Counted from the stretch's first letter, positions 42,636-51,969 are shown. The stretch is 64,000 bases of DNA from Ornithodoros turicata (GCF_037126465.1 NC_088209.1:620001-684000); one strand, 5' to 3'. Numbers and translations are program-made. The notes: a model not told the origin generated them from the sequence alone.

Positions 42636-43093
42636 GGGCTAGTTGGTGAGAGAGCATACTGCAGATTTTGGGACGCGAAAGACAAGGACTGAAGGAAGCA
42701 CACAAACAGAAGCGTCACTCACAACTGAAATGTATTGCAGGAAAAGAATGCATAAGTACACAACCGGTAGGCGACACGTGCCGAGTTACAAAGCCTTAAA
42801 ACATGCTGATAGACGCACGGCTGCCAGTAGATAGCGTTCCTACATACCTAATTACGCACCTTACTATCTACTAGCAGCCATGCGTCCATCAGCATCTGTT
42901 AAAGCTTTGTAACTCGGCACATGTCGCCTGATACCGGTTGTGTATATATGCATGTCACTACAATGCAGCACTGAGACGGGACGAAGGGCATTCTTTTCCT
43001 GCAATACATTTCAGTTGTGAGTCACGCTTGTGGTTGTGTGCTTCCTTCAGTCCTTGTCTTTCGCGTCCCAAAATCTGCAGTACAGTATGTCTT
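42636..43093. repeat. Large imperfect palindrome
   Basis: The left arm (about 42636-42830) reappears inverted at about 42868-43093. Examples are CTGCAGATTTTGGGACGCGA with TCGCGTCCCAAAATCTGCAG, and CAACTGAAATGTATTGCAGG with CCTGCAATACATTTCAGTTG. The centre is near 42850. The right arm carries an extra ~35 bases around 42955-42990. Identity was not computed. Confidence 0.78.
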
Positions 43094-43797
43094 GGGTAAA
43101 ACAAAGCCAGCTGGTGAAATTTCAACGCTAATACCACAACCACATGCATTCCATACCACATGCTTCGGCATAGTCCATATCGGTGTTTCGAAAGGCTCGA
43201 AACACTGGTTACAGACTGATGAGTAATGTACTAAACAAATACTTGCGATGTCCTGCTTCTACACTATCAATGCGAGGGGCGATAAGCCAAGATTAGTGTT
43301 CCCCACGTCAACCTTGCATTTCCACGTCTCGACGGACCTCTTTGGCACTCTGTGACGCTCTTTCTTTTTTGTGCATTGAGATTTCACACGTGAGCTCTCC
43401 TACACTACGTATTTGTCCTTTCTATGTCGTTCCAGCCTCAGAACATCAGTTCTCTCATATTTTCCTACACAGTTGGCTTTGGTGCCATGTTTTGTGGTGA
43501 CGTTTTCATCTGTTCCGTTTCAAAGTGTATAGATTTGTGTAGTTTTCCCTTTCTTCACTCCTGAATAGTGCGTCCTGGGGTAGCGAATCCCGAGTGGCTC
43601 GGGACTAACATGTCCATCTTTTTCTGTCTACAGTGTATTCCTATTCAATTCAATAAGCGAAGAAGAAATTACCGCCTCGGAACTTGCACACATGTTTTCT
43701 CGCACCCTCTTGGCCACATGAGGTAAATCGGTTATGCAGCGATTGAAGCCCACAAGTGCAATTGGCTACCCACTATGGAATTATTTAACTAGGAATA
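43094..43797. other. Unannotated stretch
   Basis: Apart from the stray SINE tail at 43408-43456, nothing recognised. Confidence 0.3.
43408..43456 (+). repeat. Stray SINE tail
   Basis: TCTATGTCGTTCCAGCCTCAGAACATCAGTT matches the tail of the SINE copies at 19660-19685 (inverted) and 20120-20150. Confidence 0.6.
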
Positions 43798-44293
43798 GCA
43801 AGCCGTCGATTTTCCTGGACATTTTTCAACCATTATCCTCCAAGTTGGTTCCATTGACGTCGCCTCCGAGCCCATCGCTACTACCATTGGAAGAATTGAG
43901 TCCCTCCTCACCCATATCCGCTCCGCACGCCCGCATACCCTAGTTGTGTTTTCCAGTACTCCAACCCAGACTGCCTTCATACTACCCACAAGTAACCAAA
44001 GTCAATTTATTTGGAATGTCAACAGAAATATCCTGCTTCTCAACCACCATTTATGGTACTCGTCGATGCTCAATGCCGGAGTTGGCTATATTCATCATGT
44101 TCGTTTGGACGAATCGCCTTGGGAGTTCCTGGCCCTAGTCGGTCATCACCTAAACCTGCGAGGCGCCCGCTGTCTTTCGTCCCACTACCGGAGCTTTAGC
44201 AAGAGCCACATCTCACGAGACTCGCATATTCCTTCGACGAGGCGTCCTTTTGAGTTCCGTCTGGAGAATTTTCCTCCTTTCCCTAGTCACTAG
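43798..44293 (+). pseudogene. SGNH-hydrolase-like reading frame (retroelement ORF1-type)
   Basis: One frame stays open from about 43798 to 44293 with no start context. IILQVGSIDVAS resembles SGNH block III (Gly-x-Asn-Asp), with the Asn position altered. It is followed by an amphipathic IATTIGRIESLLTHIRSARP and a core strand TLVVFSST. LALVGHHLNLRGARCLS resembles block V (Asp-x-x-His then LN..G), with the Asp altered but His kept. SGNH esterase domains are known in ORF1 proteins of CR1/L2-like LINEs. Here it lies in the same orientation 0.6 kb upstream of a Penelope-like element. The N-terminal Ser block was not found. Confidence 0.5.
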
Positions 44294-44849
44294 AATCACA
44301 ACCAAACCTCGACCACTTGTGTAACTCCGAATGAAGGTCTGGATCATTCCTTGAACCGACATGCAGCCCCACCACTCTCCCCTGCCTCTCCGCGACCGCC
44401 AAATGTCCCTCAATCACAGTCTCCCAGCCCATGCCGTCCTCTACTACACCCACCCCTAATGGACCAAGGGTAAAGCCAGCCGCCTTTACTTCTGGTGGAG
44501 CTCGTTCCCGCGCCGCTTATGCTACTCGAGATGACAACACAGCCAAGTGTTTTACTCCAAGTGTGGGCAACAGTTCTTCTCAAGCCGCCATCTCCCCTTC
44601 TTCTGAAATTTCCACGGATCTTCGCAACTCGACGAACTCTGCGGTCTCTCCGTGCGCTCTTTGTCCTGTTGAACTGTGCCGTGATACACCTCAAGATTCA
44701 TCCGCACTTCCCGGTATTTCCCCGCGGAGGAGACTCAACGGCCAAGACCATAAGAGACCACCTAAGCAACCTGGAAGGCAGAGAGCGGGCTGGTCGCGAT
44801 GACTGGAACATAGCGGTGAACCTCATTCAGTATCGTTTTTAAAAGCCCG
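44294..44849 (+). other. Proline/serine-rich open stretch upstream of the Penelope-like element
   Basis: Two overlapping frames (44431-44802 and 44495-44842) are open but unrecognised. The second ends HLSNLEGRERAGRDDWNIAV before a TAA at 44840. It could be the remainder of the SGNH-type ORF or the 5' region of the Penelope-like element. Confidence 0.35.
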
Positions 44850-44879
44850 TAAATTATTAATCAAGAAAGCAAAGTTCGT

Positions 44880-45436
44880 TTCTAATTTTCACTTTTATTC
44901 AGACTGTATTCTACAACGTGTGGTACCCAAGGGACTTTCACTATCTCTCACGCCGTCGTTTAACTTCCACTCCCCCCTTAGCACAATCAAATGGACTAAG
45001 TCATTAACAAATGCATCACTTAAACTAATCAAGATTTTAAAACAAGAAAGCTCTTATGTTATCAAAGATATTGATAATCAATTGAAGCAGTTGGCTGGCA
45101 AAATCACACCGGATGAATGATGATGAAGTTGTTGTTCTATCAGAGTTCGCCCGAAGCAAACTCACAAAGATACAAAAAGTAAAATTGAAAAAATCAAGGC
45201 GCGACAATCTCAAGTTATCCCCGATATTGGCTGATGATATTTGCGATGTGTTGGGAAGTTGTGTTTCTTATTCAATATTCGGCCCCAATACTGTTTTCAA
45301 TCTTTCCAATGTGTCTCTCAATCCTGCTGAACTGAACGTTCTTTCCAAGGGCCTGAGCTTTGCACCGACGACAGACAATATTAATGAGTTCGAGATATTA
45401 AACGACTTGCATAATCTCAGCCGAAGGATGCGTTAA
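44880..45436 (+). pseudogene. Penelope-like N-terminal region
   Basis: VVPKGLSLSLTPSFNFHSPL followed by coiled, Lys-rich sequence (LKLIKILKQESS), then, after a frame change near 45117, LKKSRRDNLKLSPILADD and FNLSNVSLNPAELNVLSKGL. These are the conserved blocks preceding the RT in Penelope-like ORFs. The frame closes at 45434-45436; the following 200 bases are degraded. Confidence 0.8.
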
Positions 45437-45654
45437 AACGTTCTTCTATGACAAACCCAACTCGGATCATTCACCCTTCAAATTTCCATCTTGATGGACC
45501 CCAGACTCCTCGAAAACTAGTCCTCTCATTGATAGTTACGTTAAGGCGGTATAAAAGCACATTCACAGCAACCTCTCCAAATCTAGCAACATAAACCCTA
45601 ATAACCTGACAAATTCAGAGAAAAGTACCTTACGGTGTCTAAAAACACGCTAAG

Positions 45655-46870
45655 ACATCATCATCAGACCAGCAGATAAAGGCGGGGGTATAGTAGTACT
45701 TAACACATCGGATTACATCGCAGAGGCAGAAAGACAACTGAATGACTCGACGTTCTACAGGGCCATTGACCATGATCCCACTTCCTCGTTCTGTGTTCTC
45801 GTTAACTACAAAATCAACGAACTAGCTAACACCAAGGTTATCCCTCTCCACATTTCTAAATTTCTGCGTCCTAAGAATGTTATACCGGACAATTTCTTTC
45901 TTCTTATTAAAGTCCACAAAGAAAACAATCCCGGAAGACCCATTATTTCCGGGATCAACACCCCTACGGAAAAACTATCCTTAGTTGTTGACCAGTGCTT
46001 GAAACATATTCCACTACTCCTTCCTTCATATGTCAAAGATACGAATGATTTCCCTTCCAAAATAAACGCCATTTAGGATAAATTTGCTAATCACAGTAAC
46101 AACATCTTAGCCACCATGGATGTGGTTTCGCTATACACAAACATCCCCCATGACGAAGGCCTTTCAGCATGAAGAAAGATGAAAGGCCTTTCAGCAGTTC
46201 GTTCTTTTGTTGATACTCACCCCTCTGAAATCCTCCCAGTCTCTGCAATCATTCCTCTTTCAGAGTTAGTTCTTACTTGCAATAACTTTGTCTTTAACAA
46301 CCAACACTTCATCCAGATTCATGGCGCAGCCATGGGTTCTCGCGTTTCCCCTAACTACGCCAATTTGTTTATGGGCCAATTTGAAACTTTAGCGATGGAT
46401 TCATTCCCTTTAAACAGCTGCTTTTCCTCCGATTCATTGATGACATCTTTATTCTCTGGTCTGGTAGTGAATCAACTTTACAATCGTTCTTTGATCATTT
46501 CAATTCTATCCATGACAAGATCAAATCCACATGTAATTATTCTGCAACATCCATAAACTTTCTTGATGTGACAGTCTCTGGTCAGGATGTCTGGATGTCT
46601 GGTCAGCTTACCGCTAACCTCTACAAGAAAACTGATAAGCTGACAATGTCTTCACTATGACAGCTACCATCCCAACAACCAAAGAAGAAATATACCCTAT
46701 GGCCAGTTTCTACGCCTTAAGCGAATCTGCTCAGAAAATGATGATTTTATTAAACACGATCAAGGAATGTCCTCCGACTTTCAAAAAAGAAATTATCCCG
46801 CTCAACTCGTCCATGCCTCTTTCGCTAAATCTTCCGCCAGTAGACAGGGCGTCTTTATTCACTCCTTAAC
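45655..46870 (+). pseudogene. Penelope-like reverse transcriptase
   Basis: IIRPADKGGGIVVLN (about 45660), KVHKENNPGRPIISG, TPTEKLSLVVDQCLKH and NILATMDVVSLYTNIPHDEG carry the first catalytic Asp. IHGAAMGSRVSPNYANLFMG is the motif B equivalent, and RFIDDIFILWSGS (about 46430, shifted frame) holds the catalytic Asp pair. INFLDVTVSG follows. A stop at 46075-46077 (before DKFANHS), a short tandem duplication around 46158-46200 (AAGGCCTTTCAGCA twice) and several frame changes break the ORF. The order and residues match Penelope-type RTs, which are related to telomerase. Confidence 0.9.
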
Positions 46871-47049
46871 CCAAAAATGACAAAAATGAAGTAATTCTCG
46901 CCACGAGATACCATAAGGTACTCGTTCATACTAATTCCATTCTCAAACGACACCTTAATATTCTTCATGGTGACGATAGGTAGAAAGAAATATCCCCATC
47001 CCCTCCAAAGGTTGCTTTCCGCAGATCCAGTACCTTACGTAATATTCTC

Positions 47050-47514
47050 ACTTCTTCTTGTATGACTCAGAACAAGCCTGGTTGTTATCCATGTGGTGGC
47101 ACGCGCTGCCAAACTTGTAAATTTATCCTACCATGTGCTATAGCACGAAGCACAGTTTCCGATTTTATTTTCAAAATACACCAATCCCTCCATTGTAATT
47201 CACCCAGTGCATGTTAGTTAATATTCTGCCACAAATGTAATGTCCAATACGTTGGAGAGACCTCTAAAACCATGAGAGAGAGATTCTACGGCCATAAATT
47301 CGATATTCGTAACAACCGCCAATCTCCAGTATCCATCCATTTCAACCTTCCTGATCATAACTTTGAAAATGACCTAAAAATTATAATTTTAGAATCTCGA
47401 TTTAGCACCGATACTAAACGTAAAAATAAGGAATCCTATCTAATATCCAAATTCAAATCCCTTCAACCCCATGGTCTAAATCTCAGCCCTGGATCCTTGT
47501 ATCAATTAATTTAA
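47050..47514 (+). pseudogene. Penelope-like zinc linker and GIY-YIG endonuclease
   Basis: A cysteine-rich linker (NKPGCYPCGGTRCQTCKF) precedes CHKCNVQYVGETSKTMRERF, where QYVGET stands at the second part of the GIY-YIG motif and R-x3-H (RFYGH) follows. HNFENDLKIIILESRFS and KESYLISKFKSLQPHGLN complete the C-terminus. A TAG at 47214-47216 interrupts the linker. GIY-YIG nicks DNA to prime integration in this class of elements. The domain end (47363 onward) is duplicated in the fragment at 50815. Confidence 0.88.
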
Positions 47515-47879
47515 TTATTGATGCGTACACCGTCGTTTAGCTACTCAAAACTTGTAATTTTTTTCCCTTGAGACACATGGAGTCTACCCTTCCATCCAGA
47601 CAGTCCCACAGATTTCTCACACTTTTGGAGGTTGACTTCCGCGAAGATGCGTCATTATGACCTTGGTGTCCTTTATGAGAGGTTCCGCTTTTCTCCCCTC
47701 CCAACGCGTTGACCCCCAACATTCATGTAGTGATAAACTGGTAGCTTTCCAGTTGTATCTGTTTGTTTTTTAGTATGTACCTTCCCCCCCCCAATTTTTG
47801 TCGGGTCTGCTTATTGTAAACTTTCTCTCTCTCTGTATATGTATAGTATTTATTAACTTGTATACGCGAACTTCACACC

Positions 47880-47945
47880 TTGTACCTGATGAAGCGTGGT
47901 CCCCCACGCGAAAGCTTGTATATATTAAACTAAGGAAGCTTCAAT
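47880..47945 (+). ncRNA. Hammerhead-ribozyme-like motif in the Penelope-like 3' region
   Basis: The core CTGATGA (47886-47892) is followed by one extra A, a perfect 6-bp helix II GCGTGG/CCACGC with loop TCCC, and the core GAAA (47910-47913). AGCTT (47913-47917) can pair with AAGCT (47936-47940) as helix III, which would put the cleavage site after 47941. Helix I is weak (only three contiguous pairs, TTG/CAA, at an offset). Hammerhead ribozymes are known in Penelope-like elements. This copy may be degenerate. Confidence 0.55.
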
Positions 47946-48109
47946 GTTGTTTTTTCTATTGTGCTACATTTCTTATCGGACTTGACTTCCCCTGTTTCAC
48001 CGAGATTCTGCTTAAGAAAAACAAGGAAAAGTTAGCTATGCAGTTCGCTAGTCGTAAAAAGGGCCGTGACAGTTGTCTTCTCCTCTGTTATCAAGTATGA
48101 GCGCGTCGT

Positions 48110-48660
48110 GTAGCGAAGGGACGTTCCCAGGCGAATTGAAGATTTCCAAAATTGCTCCTGGTTACAAAGAAGGGACTACTCCCGGAAAACTAGACAGACC
48201 TGCTGCAATTCTTCCCAGTCCATGAATATGTATTATTAACCAGATTAGAGGATTATTTTAGAAACACCGTCTTTTACCCGATTATCAGTTCGAGTGTCCC
48301 GAAAAATCAGTCAACAGAACTATAGCAGTACGCTCAGTTTGTGAATTCCTTAAAAGTAATATTGAAACAGCACTATTAGCTAAGGGGTATTTCTATCCGT
48401 TGACTATCTTGTTCTATCGTTCTATCGTTGACTATTTCTATCCATTAACTATGGGGATACTTGTGGATTTGCGGAGGGTCTTTGATGTTTTAAACCACTC
48501 AAAAGTACGCATGAAACTTGAACGCTACGGCATTAGAGGTAAAATCCTCAAGCTGCTCATTCATTATTTACAAAATCGAAAACTGTTTGTGCAAGTTGGT
48601 GATACATCCTCTTATCTACAGGGCGGATTTACCAGCGGTTACACATTTTGATCGCGTCAT
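48110..48660 (+). pseudogene. CR1/Jockey-like LINE RT fragment (fingers and early palm)
   Basis: Plus-strand phrases are GTFPGELKISKIAPGYKEGT, then NRTIAVRSVCEFLKSNIETA and ILVDLRRVFDVLNHSKVRMK (the first catalytic Asp is in VDLRR-x-FD), followed by LERYGIRGKILKLLIHYLQN and LFVQVGDTSSYLQ. The frame changes more than once and contains stops near 48230 and 48265. It is probably the first part of a LINE whose palm (50470) and thumb (51970) lie downstream. Confidence 0.78.
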
Positions 48661-48735
48661 AGAAACAGCTGAGGATGTTTCTGGCGCTTCAAACTTTGCA
48701 GGATGATAGTCGACCGCTAGAAGTTTTATCCAGCG

Positions 48736-49140
48736 CTTTGTAGAAAATCTTAGAAGCAAATCAAATTCTCACCCCATGCATTTCCTATGGCCTATACCGT
48801 CCGAAAACCGCCATTTTTTCATCTGTCTGCTTCACCTAGTAGTAGTCGTAGTAGTAGTATGGCGTTTGGTGTTTTGGTGCTTTATGGCACAAGATCGACT
48901 AAGGCCAAACGTAGTAGTAGTAGCCATGTCATATCCCTGCATTTCGCCCATTTGATTGTTGGTTGTTCCATAGGTTTTGGTTTCGCTTCGTCTCCAGGCA
49001 GCGCCACATATACATAGTGATATGAATGTGAAGCACACAAAGTAAAAAAAAAAAATTGTCGTTTGCATGCGGTATAGGCCATACGAAATGCATGGGGTGA
49101 GAATTTGCTCTGCTTCGAACATTTTTTTTCTTCTACAAAG
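48736..49140. mobile_element. ~405-bp TIR element with internal inverted arms
   Basis: CTTTGTAGAA at the left mirrors TTCTACAAAG at the right. Longer mirrored blocks follow inside: AATTCTCACCCCATGCATTT with AAATGCATGGGGTGAGAATT, and GGCCTATACCG with CGGTATAGGCC. The core holds AGTAGTAGT and GTAGTAGTAGTA microsatellite stretches. No clear target duplication. Confidence 0.7.
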
Positions 49141-49233
49141 TGATAGCATTTGAAAAGGAAAAAAAAAAGAAGAGGGTAAAACGTCGGGCGAATGACTAGT
49201 GGATGCCAGCCCGTATATAAAAATACGAAAGTT

Positions 49234-49387
49234 CCCAAGCAGCACAATGTACAAAAAGTCGAGTGCAATAGGAGTGGACGGTATGTGTCGTAATCAATGT
49301 TCTTTAGTTTCACCAGTCTGTTCAAGGCCTTCCACCTACCCGTCCACCCCTATTGCACTCGTCTTTCAGTACATTGTGCTGCTTGGG
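49234..49387. mobile_element. 154-bp MITE with CCCAAGCAGC ends
   Basis: The left end CCCAAGCAGCACAATGTACA mirrors the right end TGTACTGAA... as TACATTGTGCTGCTTGGG. The inverted repeat extends about 48 bp through GAGTGCAATAGGAGTGGACGG. TT flanks both ends. Shares its first ~11 bp with the 1,214-bp element at 21187, so both probably used one transposase. Confidence 0.88.
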
Positions 49388-49696
49388 TTATTATCAGATT
49401 TCCAAAGACGCACGTACCTGAAACAAAAACGATAACACATGCAGGTAATCCCATGAGCAAAAAAGTAATCTTACAGATAAGCAACGTGACGGGTAGAACC
49501 ACATGCTTGTGCCTCTGAAGAAGTTCCGCCTTTCTTGCTGTTGTAATAAACCTGGTTGAAAGTGTGGCGTGTCTCTCATGTTGTACTTGTTCCTTTATAT
49601 GTCCGCTACATTGACGTATTATGTACCAACCTGCCTATCTACTAACGAATGACCATATCAGTCTCCAAAGTTTGAAGCGCCAGAGACGTTATCTTG

Positions 49697-50447
49697 TAGT
49701 TAGGGTTCCGGGTTTTGCGTATTTATCCGAAAAGCGTACACCGGTAAAATTTTAAGCAATTCAGATTAATCCGAAAATCCCGGCTTGGCATATGTTTTCC
49801 CTGATAACCGGTTTATTGTTCTTGGCCTCCTTTGTGTCCTCGGTTTTTTCTGACCTCGGATACCGGCCACTCCATAACACAATAATGGTGTCTGTGACCT
49901 ATAGCGTTTTCTTCATCGGTCATCTCGACGGCTTGAGGATTCACCGCCCGTGTTTTCACCCCCACCCCCCACCCCGATTTCCAAGTCCTGCATGTGACCT
50001 AAGCACTAAAATAAGCATCGAACCGTGGTCATACGGAGTGGCCTTTTTGAAAGGGCAACTAGTTGCTGTCATGACGACAAGGTGGGACGCAAGCGAAAGC
50101 GGCCCTGCGACTACGCCAAGGAGTACCCTGATTTCAAGGAGCTCACATCGTCTCGCGATCGCGATGCAGAGGTTGTCGTCGTATGCGAGCACTGCCGTGT
50201 AGCACTGAACACTGCACACGGAAAGGTTGCGGAACACCTTGGTGTGCGTCTCACGAAATGTACTGTTAAGCTTGTGTCTCTTCAGTGTTGAAGCAATAAG
50301 TGTGACAACTGCGTTTTCGCTTGACAACCGTGCGTGCGTCGTCAAGCTATCTCCGAATTTCGGATACAAACTGAGCTACAAATCATACACTCCGAGAAAC
50401 GTCCTCCGTTAACGCCCGGGAATGAACTCCGAAAACCCGGAACCCTA
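49697..50447. mobile_element. hAT-type element remnant (TAGGGTTCCGGGTTTT ends)
   Basis: TAGGGTTCCGGGTTTTGCG at the left mirrors CCGAAAACCCGGAACCCTA at the right. Inner TTATCCGAAAAGCG and ATTAATCCGAAAATCCCGG add the same motif. The ends resemble the CAGGGTTCG element at 24014, but the 8-bp flanks do not match convincingly. Encloses a BED-finger-like frame (50030-50291). Confidence 0.72.
50030..50291 (+). pseudogene. BED-type zinc-finger remnant inside the hAT-type element
   Basis: The frame includes the basic stretch KVGRKRKRPCDYAKEYPDF, then VVVCEHCRVALNTAHGKVAEHL and VRLTKC. The C-x2-C followed by H near +10 and HL resembles the BED-type DNA-binding finger that begins many hAT transposases and CGGBP1-like proteins. 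The last His is replaced by KC. The catalytic transposase domain is absent. Without a search, the family call is tentative. Confidence 0.45.
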
Positions 50448-50469
50448 GTCATATTTTTACAACTCTATC

Positions 50470-50795
50470 GGAATCTGTAACGTTTGCCAAATTCACCATG
50501 TAACTAAGATTTTCATAGGTGTTCCGCAAGGATCAAGTCTTGGGCCCTTTTTGTTCCCTGTTTTCATAGACGACTCGGCAGCCTCCCTTGGTGTGCCGAC
50601 CATTTTATGTACCGATGACACTTCATTATTTCTTGAAAGCTGCGACTTCGTCGATCTGTACGGAAAGGCGAACTGCATTAACAAAGCTGAGTGCTTTGCT
50701 CATATATAGTAAGGTGGTTGCGAGTTTCTTTAAGTCATATTATGTTATATTTAGACAACACACTAAAACATATCGGACCTTTTTGAGTGTAAAGT
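50470..50795 (+). pseudogene. CR1/Jockey-like LINE RT fragment (palm)
   Basis: IFIGVPQGSSLGPFLFPVFI is the RT motif B region, and TILCTDDTSLFLESCDF carries the catalytic pair (TDD in place of ADD). It lies between inserted elements, downstream of the matching N-terminal RT fragment at 48110-48660 and upstream of the thumb fragment at 51970. The C-terminal part CFAHI then degrades into stops. Confidence 0.78.
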
Positions 50796-50814
50796 TGGAG
50801 TTTGATAACTCACA

Positions 50815-51202
50815 TTGAAAATGACCTAAAAATTATTATTTTAGAATCTCGATTTAGCACCGATATTAAACGTAAAAATAAGGAATCCTATCTAATATCT
50901 AAATTCAAATCCCTTCAACCCCATGGTTTAAATCTCAGCCCTGGATCCTTGTATCAATTAATTTAATTATTGATGCGTACACAGTCGTTTAGCTACTCAA
51001 AACATATCTGAATTGTAAATTTTTCTCCCCTTGAAACACATGGAGTCTACCCTTCCATCCAGACAGTCCCACAGATTTCTCACACTTTTGGAGGTTGACT
51101 TCCGCGAAGATGCGTCACCATGACCTTGGTGTTATGTATCAGAGGTTCCGCTTTTCTCCCCTCCCAACGCGTTGACCCCCAACATTCATGTAGTGATAAA
51201 CT
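50815..51202 (+). mobile_element. Penelope-like 3' fragment
   Basis: The sequence from TTGAAAATGACC to TAGTGATAAACT repeats 47363-47739 closely, including the ORF end (ESRFS, KESYLISKFKSLQPHGLN) and the shared 3' untranslated region. It is 5'-truncated inside the GIY-YIG domain. It sits within the ACACC-motif block, splitting it. Confidence 0.88.
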
Positions 51203-51390
51203 CGATAAACTAAACACACCACATTCGGTGTAAAGTCAGTAGGGTGTCAGAATCTACACCCTTTAGAAAGCTGTAAATTGAAATATTTCTTACGCCCCAT
51301 GTTGCGTAAAGTTGGTGTTTGATAACTTACACCAGTCCTGGTGCAAAAGCAGTGGAGTGCAAGAAATTACACCCTTTAGATGCATCATGG
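51203..51390. repeat. ACACC / GGTGT inverted-motif block, copy 3
   Basis: ACACACCACATTCGGTGTAAA, AGGGTGTCAGAATCTACACCCTTT, AAAGTTGGTGTTTGATAAC and TTACACCAGTCCTGGTG. A left portion (GTGTAAAGTTGGAGTTTGAT, 50788-50807) lies on the other side of the Penelope fragment. Confidence 0.72.
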
Positions 51391-51779
51391 GCGGATGGTG
51401 ATCCGTGCTTCAACTGCAAGGATGGGTACAATCAAAACCAATCAGATGAAGCTGTGTTGCATAGCTACGATTATGCGTGCATCCACCAGAGGACCCACAG
51501 CCATGCGTCTGATGGAAGTCAAATCCTGGCATGCACTTGGAATATATTAATTTATTCCTAGCTATTCAGGCATGGACATTAACAAATGGAAATGGAAACC
51601 GGAAATGGACACTTTCACTCAGGGGTGGATGGCCGACATTGGCCTCGGATGTGCATGGCAAACAGTCTTATCGCAAGTGACAACAGCCACTGACCCCCAT
51701 CTCATCAAGTGGACTTCCCTGTTTCGTCGCTCCGCAGGGGGTTGACGCCGCTCGTGCGTTTCCCAAACTTTTGTCTCGC
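51391..51779. other. Unannotated stretch
   Basis: No domain or repeat recognised. Confidence 0.3.
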
Positions 51780-51935
51780 CGGTACACCATCTTTACAACA
51801 AGATAGGTGTTGCTATTTTGACCGTGGGGTGTAAACTGTACAGTACACCATCTTTGCACCTCGATAGGTGTTCTGCTTTTGGCTGTAGGGTGTAAATTGC
51901 AAAATACACCCCTTCAACACCTAAATGGGCGTAAA
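51780..51935. repeat. ACACC / GGTGT inverted-motif block, copy 4
   Basis: Two ~65-bp sub-units, GTACACCATCTTT-ACA...ATAGGTGTTGCT and GTACACCATCTTTGCACCTC...GATAGGTGTTCTGC, each followed by GGGGTGTAAA or GGGTGTAAA, then TACACCCC. Confidence 0.75.
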
Positions 51936-51969
51936 TATTCGTAGTGTGCACCGCATATTTCCGCAAGTA

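Larger units (their letters stand above)
44850..47960 (+). mobile_element. Penelope-like element with GIY-YIG domain, decayed
   Basis: N-terminal, RT, zinc-linker and GIY-YIG segments are in the canonical order on the plus strand. A 3' untranslated region runs to at least 47739, where the related fragment 50815-51202 stops matching, and includes the hammerhead-like motif at 47886. Many frame changes show that it is inactive. The 5' boundary is unclear. The combination of RT with C-terminal GIY-YIG is diagnostic of EN-containing Penelope-like elements. Confidence 0.9.

Noticed and set aside
47886..47913. Calling an active hammerhead ribozyme
   Set aside because: There is one extra base after the CTGATGA core, and helix I has only a few possible pairs. 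I kept it as hammerhead-like only.
49697..50447. 8-bp hAT target duplication for this element
   Set aside because: The 8 bases outside the two ends (CTTGTAGT and GTCATATT) do not match.
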